Source: JANXVV01 sp038230975 (GTDB taxonomy: Bacteria; Planctomycetota; Phycisphaerae; Tepidisphaerales; Tepidisphaeraceae). Taken from it: a stretch of 5,028 bases of DNA. The DNA is taken from the NCBI GenBank assembly GCA_038230975.1, contig JBBRMF010000343.1, positions 1 to 5,028 of the forward strand, in the 5' to 3' direction. Positions 1 through 5,028 of the stretch are shown here, piece after piece (position 1 is the stretch's first letter; each line of letters opens with the position of its first letter). The notes under the pieces were generated by a model. The model made no database searches, was not told the origin of the DNA, and worked only from the letters and a program-made list of their open reading frames with translations. Made by a program: the position numbers and the translations under genes.

Positions 1-35
1 GACCTGTGTGCTACCATGTGAGGCACTCACAGGTC
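1..35. repeat. 8-bp inverted repeat GACCTGTG / CACAGGTC, 19-nt spacer
   Basis: GACCTGTG (1-8) is perfectly complementary to CACAGGTC (28-35). The same GACCTGTG word recurs at 48-55, so the central arm at 28-35 can pair with either flank and the two pairings exclude each other. The left copy starts at the first base of the window, so more copies could lie outside it. The function is unknown. It lies downstream of the gluQRS stop codon. Confidence 0.5.
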
Positions 36-55
36 TCGGAGTACCGCGACCTGTG
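28..55 (-). other. strong hairpin downstream of gluQRS (possible mRNA 3'-end structure)
   Basis: The outer stem is 8 bp, CACAGGTC (28-35) with GACCTGTG (48-55). After a single T/C mismatch (36/47) comes an inner 3-bp stem, CGG (37-39) with CCG (44-46), closed by the tetraloop AGTA (40-43). The structure begins 45 nt past the gluQRS stop, where a transcript could end. No T-run follows on either strand, so it is not a canonical intrinsic terminator. It could instead be a 3'-protective stem, a Rho-associated structure or a copy of a dispersed palindromic repeat. Confidence 0.5.
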
Positions 56-99
56 GCACCTGAGAGATTGAAATTTAATTAAACATCCTGCGAATCCAT

Positions 100-1047
100 T
101 TAGCGAACGTGCGTCAGCCACGCATCATCTTCGCGGGTGAACACCGTCGGCTCTTTCGGCAAAGAGGTCAGTTCAAACGTGTTGTGTAGAATCTCTACTG
201 TCGATAGGTCTCCGGCGTTGGATACCCCGCACCAGCGCGCCAGAAATGCGAGCATGCGTCTTGGGGAGACGCCCATTTTTCGATACATACTGAGCCGGGT
301 ATCGCCATGTCGCTTGGCAAGACGCCGTCCGTCTTCACCGATCACCAGAGGCAAATGTCGATAGGTTGGGATTTTTGCGGAAAGCCTTAGTGCCCGATAC
401 AAAAGAATTTGACGAGGAGTGGAGTCGATCAGGTCATCGCCTCGAATGACCTGCGTGATTCCCATAGCCGCGTCGTCGACGACGACCGCCAATTGATAAG
501 CGGCCACTCCATCCGCCTTGGCGATCACAAAATCACCGAGTTCCTTCTGGGCATCGCATTGTTGTGGACCGCGAAAGGCGTCTTGCCAGGTGATGCGCTC
601 ATTCGGCACGCGGAACCGAATGGCAGGTTCGCGCCCGGCCGCGCGACGGGCCGATTCAACCGTCGCAAATTTCCCTCGGCATGTTCCCGGATACACCGCT
701 CCCCCATCCTCGGCATGTGGTGCGCTGGCGGCTTGCTCAACTTCCTTGCGACTGCACACGCACGGGTAAGCCGAACCATCGGCGAGCAACTGATTGACCG
801 CCCGTTGATATTCTGCCTGGCGGGGGGATTGATAGATCGGGCCTTCATCCCAATTGAGCCCGAGCCATTGCAAATCTTCGATGGCCTGCCGATCCGCACC
901 TGATTTGATGCGCGGGCCGTCAAGATCTTCGATCCGCAGTAGGATTTTCCACCCGTGCTGCCGGGCCACTAACCAGTTGATTAAAAAAGTCCGCGCGTTA
1001 CCCAGATGCAGCGCGCCGGTCGGCGAAGGAGCAAGACGGGTTTTCAT
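100..1047 (-). CDS. gluQRS: glutamyl-queuosine tRNA(Asp) synthetase (GluQRS)
   Basis: This is a class I aminoacyl-tRNA synthetase paralog of 315 aa. The family activates glutamate and attaches it to the queuosine base at position 34 of tRNA(Asp), not to a tRNA 3' end, and acts in the cytosol. The HIGH-type signature is in PSPTGALHLGNART (residues 7-20, HLGN at 14-17). RIEDLDGPR (38-46) and RGDDLIDST (202-210) match conserved Glu-binding and Rossmann-fold segments. RLAKRHG (242-248) is the KMSKS-loop equivalent. A zinc site is visible as C96-x-C98 and Y119-x3-C123. The protein ends near residue 315 without the anticodon-binding domain of GluRS (about 470 aa or more), which separates GluQRS from true GluRS. 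The ATG at 1047 puts the PSPTG motif at the usual distance from the N-terminus. No good Shine-Dalgarno precedes it, which fits translation as the second gene after the lipoprotein 58 bp upstream. The proteobacterial partner dksA is absent here. A truncated GluRS is the only alternative, and the CxC...YxxxC site argues against it. Confidence 0.93.
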   Translation of the reverse strand: MKTRLAPSPTGALHLGNARTFLINWLVARQHGWKILLRIEDLDGPRIKSGADRQAIEDLQWLGLNWDEGPIYQSPRQAEYQRAVNQLLADGSAYPCVCSRKEVEQAASAPHAEDGGAVYPGTCRGKFATVESARRAAGREPAIRFRVPNERITWQDAFRGPQQCDAQKELGDFVIAKADGVAAYQLAVVVDDAAMGITQVIRGDDLIDSTPRQILLYRALRLSAKIPTYRHLPLVIGEDGRRLAKRHGDTRLSMYRKMGVSPRRMLAFLARWCGVSNAGDLSTVEILHNTFELTSLPKEPTVFTREDDAWLTHVR

Positions 1048-1075
1048 GTTGAAATGGTGCTCGACTCACCGGCGT

Positions 1076-1096
1076 GGCGTAGCTGCTTTAGCCGCC
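1076..1096 (-). other. small intercistronic hairpin between lipoprotein gene and gluQRS
   Basis: GGCG (1076-1079) pairs with CGCC (1093-1096) and GCT (1082-1084) pairs with AGC (1090-1092). A 2-nt bulge (1080-1081) and a 5-nt loop complete it. It lies in the 58-nt gap between the lipoprotein stop and the gluQRS start. No T-run follows on the minus strand, so it is not a convincing terminator. It could be an mRNA-processing or attenuation stem, or chance in GC-rich sequence. Confidence 0.25.
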
Positions 1097-1105
1097 AAGA
1101 ACCGC

Positions 1106-1813
1106 CTACTTCAGCGCGCCGCCGGTCGCATCATAGTGAAGCGAGCGAAGAATATGCTCGATGAATTCACGATCTTTTTGATACACGTCCAAGGGCAATC
1201 CGGAGAAATTCAATTCATCCACGTCGAAACCATCGTCCTTAGGAACAAAGACCATAATCGACCAATCGACGCGATCCACATGCTCCGTCACCCCACCATC
1301 TCGAACGATGGCAAGATTGCGAAGGATCTCCCGGCGTTCCATCTTTCGGGCAGGTCCACCGATTGGCTTCAAGGGCACCACTTCCAAAGTTTCAGGTTGT
1401 GTTGCCGCCTGCTCGCGTGCCCTTTTTTCCATCGCCAAAAGGGCGGCGATTTTGATCTGCGCCCCCTGGGCAAAAAGGTGGATGCGGATGTCACCGCTCG
1501 GGCATTCGCCTTCGAGCCATGTTCCGCTGCCTTCGGCGGTCAGCTTCCAGGTTGGCGGCACTTCCAGCGACAACGGAAAAGAGCCCAACACGATTTCTTT
1601 TCGCTTGGCTTCCAGAAGTTGCTGTGTCGTGGGGCGAAGAACCACCGGTGCGGTCGCCGGTGAAGTTGTGGGGAGAATGCCAATTAGAACCGGATCGCGC
1701 TTGTCATCGCAGGCGATCGACAGGCCAATCAGAATTCCCGCGATGGCGGCACAGCCGAACCAAGTCCTGATGTGCCAAGCGAAATTAAACTGATGAAATG
1801 TAACCCGATCCAT
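1106..1813 (-). CDS. predicted membrane lipoprotein of unknown function
   Basis: 235 aa with an N-terminal export signal. The hydrophobic segment at about residues 18-34 ends in the lipobox LSIAC, giving Cys35 as the predicted lipidated residue of the mature protein. CDDK follows, with Asp at +2. A flexible linker rich in Thr, Pro and Ala (about 46-63, including TTSPATAP) leads to one globular domain. That domain begins with a strand-like stretch, GSFPLSLEVPPTWKL (77-91), and a Trp/Glu-rich turn. A charged helix follows (about 121-138, AALLAMEKRAREQAA), then an acidic segment (KDDGFDVDEL, 192-201), and it ends in a helix-like FIEHILRSLHY (217-227). The order of strands and C-terminal helix recalls small alpha/beta lipoproteins of the DcrB/PsbP/Mog1 type, but I recognise no diagnostic motif, so this is only a fold guess. 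The start is ATG 1813 and not the in-frame ATG at 1858, because AGGAG sits 6 nt upstream of 1813 and the candidate promoter -10 box overlaps the longer reading. It is probably the first gene of a transcript with gluQRS. Confidence 0.75.
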   Translation of the reverse strand: MDRVTFHQFNFAWHIRTWFGCAAIAGILIGLSIACDDKRDPVLIGILPTTSPATAPVVLRPTTQQLLEAKRKEIVLGSFPLSLEVPPTWKLTAEGSGTWLEGECPSGDIRIHLFAQGAQIKIAALLAMEKRAREQAATQPETLEVVPLKPIGGPARKMERREILRNLAIVRDGGVTEHVDRVDWSIMVFVPKDDGFDVDELNFSGLPLDVYQKDREFIEHILRSLHYDATGGALK

Positions 1814-1819
1814 GAGCAA

Positions 1820-1824
1820 CTCCT
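1820..1824 (-). promoter_or_regulatory. Shine-Dalgarno site of the lipoprotein gene
   Basis: On the minus strand AGGAG lies 6 nt before ATG 1813. It is the clearest ribosome-binding site in the window, and it decides the start of the lipoprotein in favour of this ATG over the one 45 nt upstream. Confidence 0.75.
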
Positions 1825-1864
1825 GCGTACGGTTCGCTGTTGCGTGCGAAAAATGCAAAGCTGT

Positions 1865-1893
1865 ATCTTATATCGGGCAGAGCGGCTCGCCAA
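1865..1893 (-). promoter_or_regulatory. candidate sigma70-type promoter for lipoprotein-gluQRS
   Basis: On the minus strand TTGGCG (1893-1888; 4 of 6 match TTGACA) and TAAGAT (1870-1865; 4 of 6 match TATAAT) are separated by exactly 17 bp. Transcription would begin near 1858, giving a 5' leader of about 45 nt that contains the AGGAG site. Position and spacing are good, but the hexamers are only moderate and promoter rules in planctomycetes are poorly defined. Confidence 0.38.
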
Positions 1894-1989
1894 TTGGAGT
1901 TACGTTGGTTTGAATCGTTTTTTTATGGCCTTGGAGGGAGTGTCGTCATCGCCCAGGAATGGGGAATGCCCGTCAAACTTCAGCAGGTT

Positions 1990-2012
1990 TTTCCGGAAAT
2001 TGTTCCCGGGAA
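1990..2012. repeat. pair of adjacent 10-bp perfect palindromes
   Basis: TTTCCGGAAA (1990-1999) and TTCCCGGGAA (2003-2012) are each fully self-complementary and are separated by 3 bp (TTG). They lie immediately downstream of the PEP-CTERM stop codon. Neither has a loop or a following T-run, so neither is a standard terminator. The paired dyad layout would suit two half-sites for a dimeric DNA-binding protein, but chance is possible. Confidence 0.35.
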
Positions 2013-2013
2013 A

Positions 2014-2781
2014 TTAGTGGGCGGCGCGGCGAGGACGTTTAAATAGCAATGCCGTGACGATTCCGAGCAGCCCCAGGCCTGTCGGTTCGGGAACCCCTGC
2101 CCCGACAACCGGTATCCCGCCGCCCGTGCCCACACTGCCGGTATTTCTAAGATAAAGCGGTTGATGAAGATCCAACGGCAGGAATGCGCCACCTGAATTG
2201 GGGTCACCGACCGTGAGTCGGAAAGACTTAATCCCGACGATATGGGAGAGCTTCAAGGTCGCATCGAACGTCGCCGTCTCCAGGCCGCTCATGACGAACC
2301 CATCGGTCGAGTTTTGGTAGGCGAAGTGTCCGGTAAGCGTTCCGGTACGTTTGGCATACTTAAACTCACCGGCGTCATCGCTTAATGTCAATTGGGAGGC
2401 CAATGGCAGGCCTTTTACCGTCACTGTTCCGGAAGCGCGGTCATTCGACCGTCCACCGGAAATGAAGATCAGGGACAATATATCGTGTGTGGAGTCCCAG
2501 TATAAACAAGCCGTATCGACGCCCCGAGCGACACCAAATGCCGGATGGCCAGCGTGAGAACTATAGCTGTAATATGACGATACTTTCATCGTCGACGAGA
2601 GCAACACAACCGGTTGGAACGTGGTCCCATCCTGAGAGAACTCGATCACCGGCGCGGCGGCGGCAAAGTCGATCCGAAGTAGCGAGACGAGCAGGATCAG
2701 TGAGCAGAGCGAAAACAAACGCTCGCCGAATGATTTGAAACGGGTTTTGAAACTTGAATTGCGCACGGTTCCCATCTCCAT
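2014..2781 (-). CDS. PEP-CTERM sorting-domain protein, unknown ectodomain
   Basis: 255 aa, predicted to be secreted and then processed by the exosortase (EpsH/XrtA-type) system. The N-terminus is basic (R, K and K within residues 7-21). A hydrophobic signal core follows (about 22-35, LFSLCSLILLVSLL) and a probable signal peptidase I site near the AAAA run at 40-43. The C-terminus has the complete tripartite sorting signal: VPEP (230-233), a hydrophobic helix (234-247, TGLGLLGIVTALLF) and a basic tail (KRPRR, 248-252). The ectodomain (44-220) is rich in Ser, Thr, Gly and alternating hydrophobics and is probably mostly beta. Its notable stretches are SGGRSNDRASGTVTVKGLP (108-126), TLSDDAGEF (132-140) and a Gly-rich pre-anchor linker (GSVGTGGG, 215-222). 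I recognise no enzyme or binding family. The start is limited by a TAA directly before ATG 2781. A second ATG at 2775 is possible, and neither has a proper Shine-Dalgarno. No exosortase gene is in the window. Confidence 0.85.
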   Translation of the reverse strand: MEMGTVRNSSFKTRFKSFGERLFSLCSLILLVSLLRIDFAAAAPVIEFSQDGTTFQPVVLLSSTMKVSSYYSYSSHAGHPAFGVARGVDTACLYWDSTHDILSLIFISGGRSNDRASGTVTVKGLPLASQLTLSDDAGEFKYAKRTGTLTGHFAYQNSTDGFVMSGLETATFDATLKLSHIVGIKSFRLTVGDPNSGGAFLPLDLHQPLYLRNTGSVGTGGGIPVVGAGVPEPTGLGLLGIVTALLFKRPRRAAH

Positions 2782-2823
2782 TTAAATGATGTGGCGCGCC
2801 AATCGTTTGCCAGCTGCGCGCAT
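2782..2823 (-). CDS. possible 13-codon leader ORF, stop abutting the PEP-CTERM start
   Basis: Reading from ATG 2823, the frame encodes MRAAGKRLARHII and stops at TAA 2784-2782, directly against the ATG at 2781 (TAAATG) and in the same frame. A purine-rich AGAGAG (2835-2830) lies 6 nt before its ATG and could serve as a weak ribosome-binding site, whereas the main gene has none of its own. The peptide is basic (four Arg/Lys in 13). If real, it would give translational coupling of the PEP-CTERM gene. A frame this short arises easily by chance, and no homology can be claimed. Confidence 0.25.
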   Translation of the reverse strand: MRAAGKRLARHII

Positions 2824-2913
2824 CAATCACTCTCTATGAAATGTCGGGTCCGTGAACCGCGTGCTTAACTACGGATCGTTAAAATGGAATGAATTAAAGG
2901 GTGTCTGAATCTG

Positions 2914-2936
2914 CCGTCCGATAAAAGGCGGACCGG
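2914..2936 (-). terminator. weak hairpin downstream of the LRR gene
   Basis: GTCCG (2916-2920) pairs with CGGAC (2929-2933). CC (2914-2915) can add two pairs with GG (2935-2936) by bulging C2934. The loop is 8 nt. It starts about 40 nt past the LRR stop codon and is the best stem in this gap. No T-run follows on the minus strand, so intrinsic termination is doubtful. The rest of the 2824-2975 gap shows no promoter that I would defend. Confidence 0.22.
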
Positions 2937-2975
2937 GCGCAATTCCTGGGTGAACCGAAGAGCCCGTAACTTCTC

Positions 2976-5028
2976 CTACTTTTTCTGGGCCGCGTCGAAT
3001 TCTTTCCAGAACTCCGATGCGGTTTTGTCGGGATTGTAGTAGTTGGACGGATCTTCCCTGTAGCTTAAACGCGCAAGTTTCGGCAGTTGGCGAAGTGACT
3101 CAATGTTCACCGCGTTTCGCGGAATCGTCAGAGTTACAAGCGTTTTTAGATCCACAATGGGTGAGATATCCTTCATTTCAGTGCAATCTTGAAGCCTCAA
3201 TGTCGTCAAACGCATCCCCTTGAGTGGTGACAGATCGCTGACTTTCGTTCCCGAAAGGTTTAGATGTTCAAGCGGCATGTTCTCTAGAGGTTTCAAATCT
3301 GTAACTTTCGACCAGAATAACCAAAGCTCCTTTAATGGCATTCCTTTGAGCGGAGTAAGATCGATGACCGAAGTCCGTCCGAGCCTGAGCTTGCTGATGG
3401 GTGCCCCGCGCAATACCGAGAGGTCGGTGATTGCCGTGCCTTCCAGATCGACTTCCCATGTGCCATCGCTTAGTCGATCGACACTCCGAGGTTTGAGTCC
3501 AGATTCACGTAAGGCGGCTCTCCACCCGCTTTGGTCGAAATCTTTCCAGAATTCCGATGCGCTAGTGGACGGCCCGGAATACTTCCCGTCGTAGGTTTGG
3601 GAGATTCGTTCAAGCGAAGTCAACGTCCTGAGTGAATCCACGTTCTCAGCTGCACTGGGTAAAAGAATGACCTTCAAATGGCTACATTTTGCCAGCGGCG
3701 ACACGTCGGTGACGTCGCAGCGCTCGAAAAATATGCGCTCCAAAGGCATGTCCGCCAAAATGGAAAGGTCGCTAACTTTCGTACTACTGATGTAGAGTTC
3801 GGTCAGTTTCCGACCGCGTAGTGGTTCTAGATTCGCCAGAGGTGTATCCGTCGCGTCAAATGCGGTGAGGTTTTTGCAATCGGCAACGGGTGAAAAATCC
3901 GTGATCTTCGTGCGATACAACCAAAGCTTTTCCAGCGTCGAACTCAGAGGGCTCTGATGCAACACCGATAAATCCGTGATTCGGGTTTCACGAAGAGACA
4001 GCTTTTGCAGGGAAAGATCACCGAGTGGAGTCAGGTCTTTAACCGGCGTCCCGTCGAGGCTCAGCGACCTTAACGGCATTCCTTTCAACGGCGATAAGTC
4101 TGTCACGGAAGTATAATTCAGAACAAGCTCACGAATATTTTCCCCTTTAAAAACAGATAGATCGTGAAAATCCTTCGAGTACACGTTGACGGACCACATG
4201 CCAGCTGAGTCCTGGGAAGCGTCGCTTTTTATTCCGGCTTTGTTTAGCGCGCTGACCCAGGTAAGACGCGCGTATTTTTTCCAGAACTCAGATGCCGAAT
4301 CACTGGGTATGAACGGCGGGACCGGACTGGTTTGAAACGCCAGCATTTGCAGCCCTGGCAATGCTCGTAGCGATTCTATGTTCGAGGCGAATAATGGAAC
4401 GGTAATTTTTTCAAGGGTCGGAATCCGGGCAAGCATCGATACATCCGTCAAGTTTCCGCAACTTCCCAGATACAATTCTTTGAGTGGCACACTCAACAAC
4501 GGGGAAATATCACTGATTTTTGTATCCGTGAGGTACAGCGTTTCGATCTTCGATCCCCGCAGCGGACTTAGGTCCGTAATTGGATTGAACGGCGCGTTGA
4601 GATATTTCAACGGCAAGTCGCGAAGCGGTGTCAGGTCGGAAATCTGACACTGCGGCACGTTAAGCCGAGTAATGGGTGCTCCTTTGAGAATTGATAGATC
4701 GCCGAACGGCTGTTCGAGAACGTGCAGCTCGTAAGTCCCATCCGGGAGTTTCGCAAGCGAGAAACTGAGTCCTCTCTGACGAATTGCCGGGAGGAAAGTT
4801 TGCTCGCGGTCCCAATCACGCCAGAACACATCTCTTGAACCGGTCGCGCCGAATCCCATGCCACCCATGATGTCAGCACCGATCTGACGAAGGTTCTTGT
4901 GCCCGCGCAAGGATGCGATGGCGACCAGATCTTTGTCAGGCAAGCTGCGATAGGCCGATGGCAATAGCAAGAGTTCCAGCGAATCCATCTCCGCGAGGGC
5001 CTCGAAACCGCGAGCTTCGGTACATCCC
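2976..5028 (-). CDS. modular leucine-rich repeat protein, 5'-partial (N-terminus outside window)
   Basis: At least 683 residues are visible and the frame is open to the window edge. Residues are numbered here from the Met at 4988. There are 21 LRR units of the D-L-S-P-L-K-G-M-P-L-K-x-L-x-L-x-x-T/S-x-V/I-T/S type, mostly 21 residues long, with the core Asp or Asn at 97, 118, 139, 160, 182, 203; 276, 297, 318, 339, 364, 386, 407, 428, 449; 522, 543, 564, 585, 607, 628. Linkers with F-W-R/K at 55, 235, 480 and 660 cut the chain into modules of 180, 245 and 180 residues. Each opens with a non-LRR prelude of about 41 residues, typically 'W..AL...GL......DG.WEV'. The Met at 4988 is probably internal: the 13 codons before it read GCTEARGFEALAE and, with what follows, align with the end of an earlier module (compare DCTEMKDIS at 601-609). 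LRR solenoids bind proteins, but the partner is unknown. In planctomycetes such regions are often C-terminal to Ser/Thr kinase domains, so an upstream kinase is plausible but unseen. No signal peptide or membrane segment is visible. Its GC content appears lower than that of gluQRS. Confidence 0.85.
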   Translation of the reverse strand, partial: GCTEARGFEALAEMDSLELLLLPSAYRSLPDKDLVAIASLRGHKNLRQIGADIMGGMGFGATGSRDVFWRDWDREQTFLPAIRQRGLSFSLAKLPDGTYELHVLEQPFGDLSILKGAPITRLNVPQCQISDLTPLRDLPLKYLNAPFNPITDLSPLRGSKIETLYLTDTKISDISPLLSVPLKELYLGSCGNLTDVSMLARIPTLEKITVPLFASNIESLRALPGLQMLAFQTSPVPPFIPSDSASEFWKKYARLTWVSALNKAGIKSDASQDSAGMWSVNVYSKDFHDLSVFKGENIRELVLNYTSVTDLSPLKGMPLRSLSLDGTPVKDLTPLGDLSLQKLSLRETRITDLSVLHQSPLSSTLEKLWLYRTKITDFSPVADCKNLTAFDATDTPLANLEPLRGRKLTELYISSTKVSDLSILADMPLERIFFERCDVTDVSPLAKCSHLKVILLPSAAENVDSLRTLTSLERISQTYDGKYSGPSTSASEFWKDFDQSGWRAALRESGLKPRSVDRLSDGTWEVDLEGTAITDLSVLRGAPISKLRLGRTSVIDLTPLKGMPLKELWLFWSKVTDLKPLENMPLEHLNLSGTKVSDLSPLKGMRLTTLRLQDCTEMKDISPIVDLKTLVTLTIPRNAVNIESLRQLPKLARLSYREDPSNYYNPDKTASEFWKEFDAAQKK
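3012..3551 (-). repeat. LRR module 3 (180 codons)
   Basis: Runs from F480 of one FWK linker to the residue before F660 of the next. It holds a prelude (GWRAALRESGLKP...LSDGTWEVDL) and six LRR units with core spacing 21, 21, 21, 22, 21 residues. The DNA encoding the linker is almost identical at both ends: 3001-3020 and 3541-3560 differ at one of 20 positions and are exactly 540 bp apart. The protein ends 11 residues into the next linker (FWKEFDAAQKK). Confidence 0.8.
3552..4286 (-). repeat. LRR module 2 (245 codons, expanded)
   Basis: Runs from F235 to the residue before F480. It has the same prelude plan as the other modules (WVSALNKAGIK...MWSVNV) but nine LRR units instead of six. Core spacing is 21, 21, 21, 25, 22, 21, 21, 21. 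The 65 extra residues correspond to about three repeats. The unit spaced 25 (around 340-364, with an SSTLEKL insertion) marks the irregular point where the expansion may have joined. Confidence 0.75.
4287..4826 (-). repeat. LRR module 1 (180 codons)
   Basis: Runs from F55 (linker FWRDWD) to the residue before F235 (linker SEFWKKY). It has a prelude (FLPAIRQRGLSF...LPDGTYELHV) and six LRR units with core spacing 21, 21, 21, 22, 21, exactly as in module 3. Its linker lacks the ASE residues found before FWK in the later modules (VFW here), so it is the most diverged linker copy. Confidence 0.78.

Noticed and set aside
409..903. Plus-strand open frame of 164 codons within gluQRS
   Set aside because: It lies entirely antisense to the conserved catalytic region of gluQRS, with no recognisable domain.
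854..1663. Long plus-strand open frame of 269 codons spanning gluQRS and the lipoprotein gene
   Set aside because: It runs antisense across two well-supported genes and their gap. Its product is rich in Arg, Cys, His and Ser without motifs, and it has no ribosome-binding site. It is a shadow frame.
1814..1858. Longer lipoprotein start at ATG 1858
   Set aside because: It has no Shine-Dalgarno and would place 15 extra residues before an already complete signal peptide. The ATG at 1813 has AGGAG at ideal spacing.
1917..1924. T-run on the plus strand as part of an intrinsic terminator
   Set aside because: No stable stem precedes it on the plus strand and no plus-strand gene exists. On the minus strand it is an A-run.
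1772..2017. Plus-strand frame of 81 codons filling the gap between lipoprotein and PEP-CTERM genes
   Set aside because: It covers the candidate promoter and ribosome-binding site of the lipoprotein gene, overlaps its 5' end and encodes a protein with no coherent pattern.
2561..2830. Minus-strand frame of 89 codons starting GTG 2830, overlapping the PEP-CTERM 5' end in another frame
   Set aside because: It reads through the signal-peptide region in the wrong frame and lacks hydrophobic patterning. The PEP-CTERM frame carries both export and sorting signals.
3220..3594. Plus-strand frame of 124 codons within the LRR gene
   Set aside because: It is the antisense image of the regular LRR coding repeats. 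Periodic sequence keeps such frames open.
3012..4826. CRISPR-like or tandem DNA repeat array suggested by regularly recurring short words
   Set aside because: The periodicity is 63 nt and follows the 21-residue protein repeat. The copies are diverged and in frame, with no spacer-like unrelated segments.

Overview
This looks like chromosomal sequence from a PVC-group bacterium, most likely Planctomycetota and perhaps Phycisphaerae. Three protein-level traits suggest this. There is a PEP-CTERM cell-surface protein. There is a large cytosolic-style LRR protein made of 21-residue 'DLSPLKGMPL' repeats, of the kind often fused to Ser/Thr kinases in planctomycetes. There is also a lipoprotein with a Thr/Pro/Ala/Gln-rich linker. 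No taxonomic marker gene is present, so this is inference.

All four genes are on the minus strand, and transcription runs from high to low coordinates. From right to left they are: (1) 5028-2976, the C-terminal part of a large LRR protein whose N-terminus lies outside the window; (2) 2781-2014, a secreted PEP-CTERM-anchored protein with an unrecognised ectodomain, possibly preceded by a 13-codon leader ORF (2823-2782) whose stop codon touches its start codon; (3) 1813-1106, a predicted lipoprotein of unknown function with a clear Shine-Dalgarno site and a plausible sigma70-type promoter; (4) 1047-100, gluQRS, the glutamyl-queuosine tRNA(Asp) synthetase. Positions 1-60 beyond gluQRS hold a strong hairpin whose 8-bp arm occurs a third time.

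The lipoprotein and gluQRS genes are 58 bp apart and are probably co-transcribed. The two other gaps (about 195-200 bp) are large enough to hold their own promoters or terminators. No shared pathway links the four genes: one is a tRNA modification enzyme, two are envelope or export proteins and one is a repeat scaffold. There is no tRNA, rRNA, CRISPR array, transposase, integrase or recognisable defence gene.

The most informative structure is the internal design of the LRR gene. It has three full modules of 180, 245 and 180 residues, plus the tail of a fourth, each bounded by an 'ASEFWK'-type linker. Spacing between the repeat cores is identical in modules 1 and 3. The same alignment shows that the first in-window ATG of this gene is an internal Met. 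I see no convincing evidence of a wholly new system; the rest is modest.
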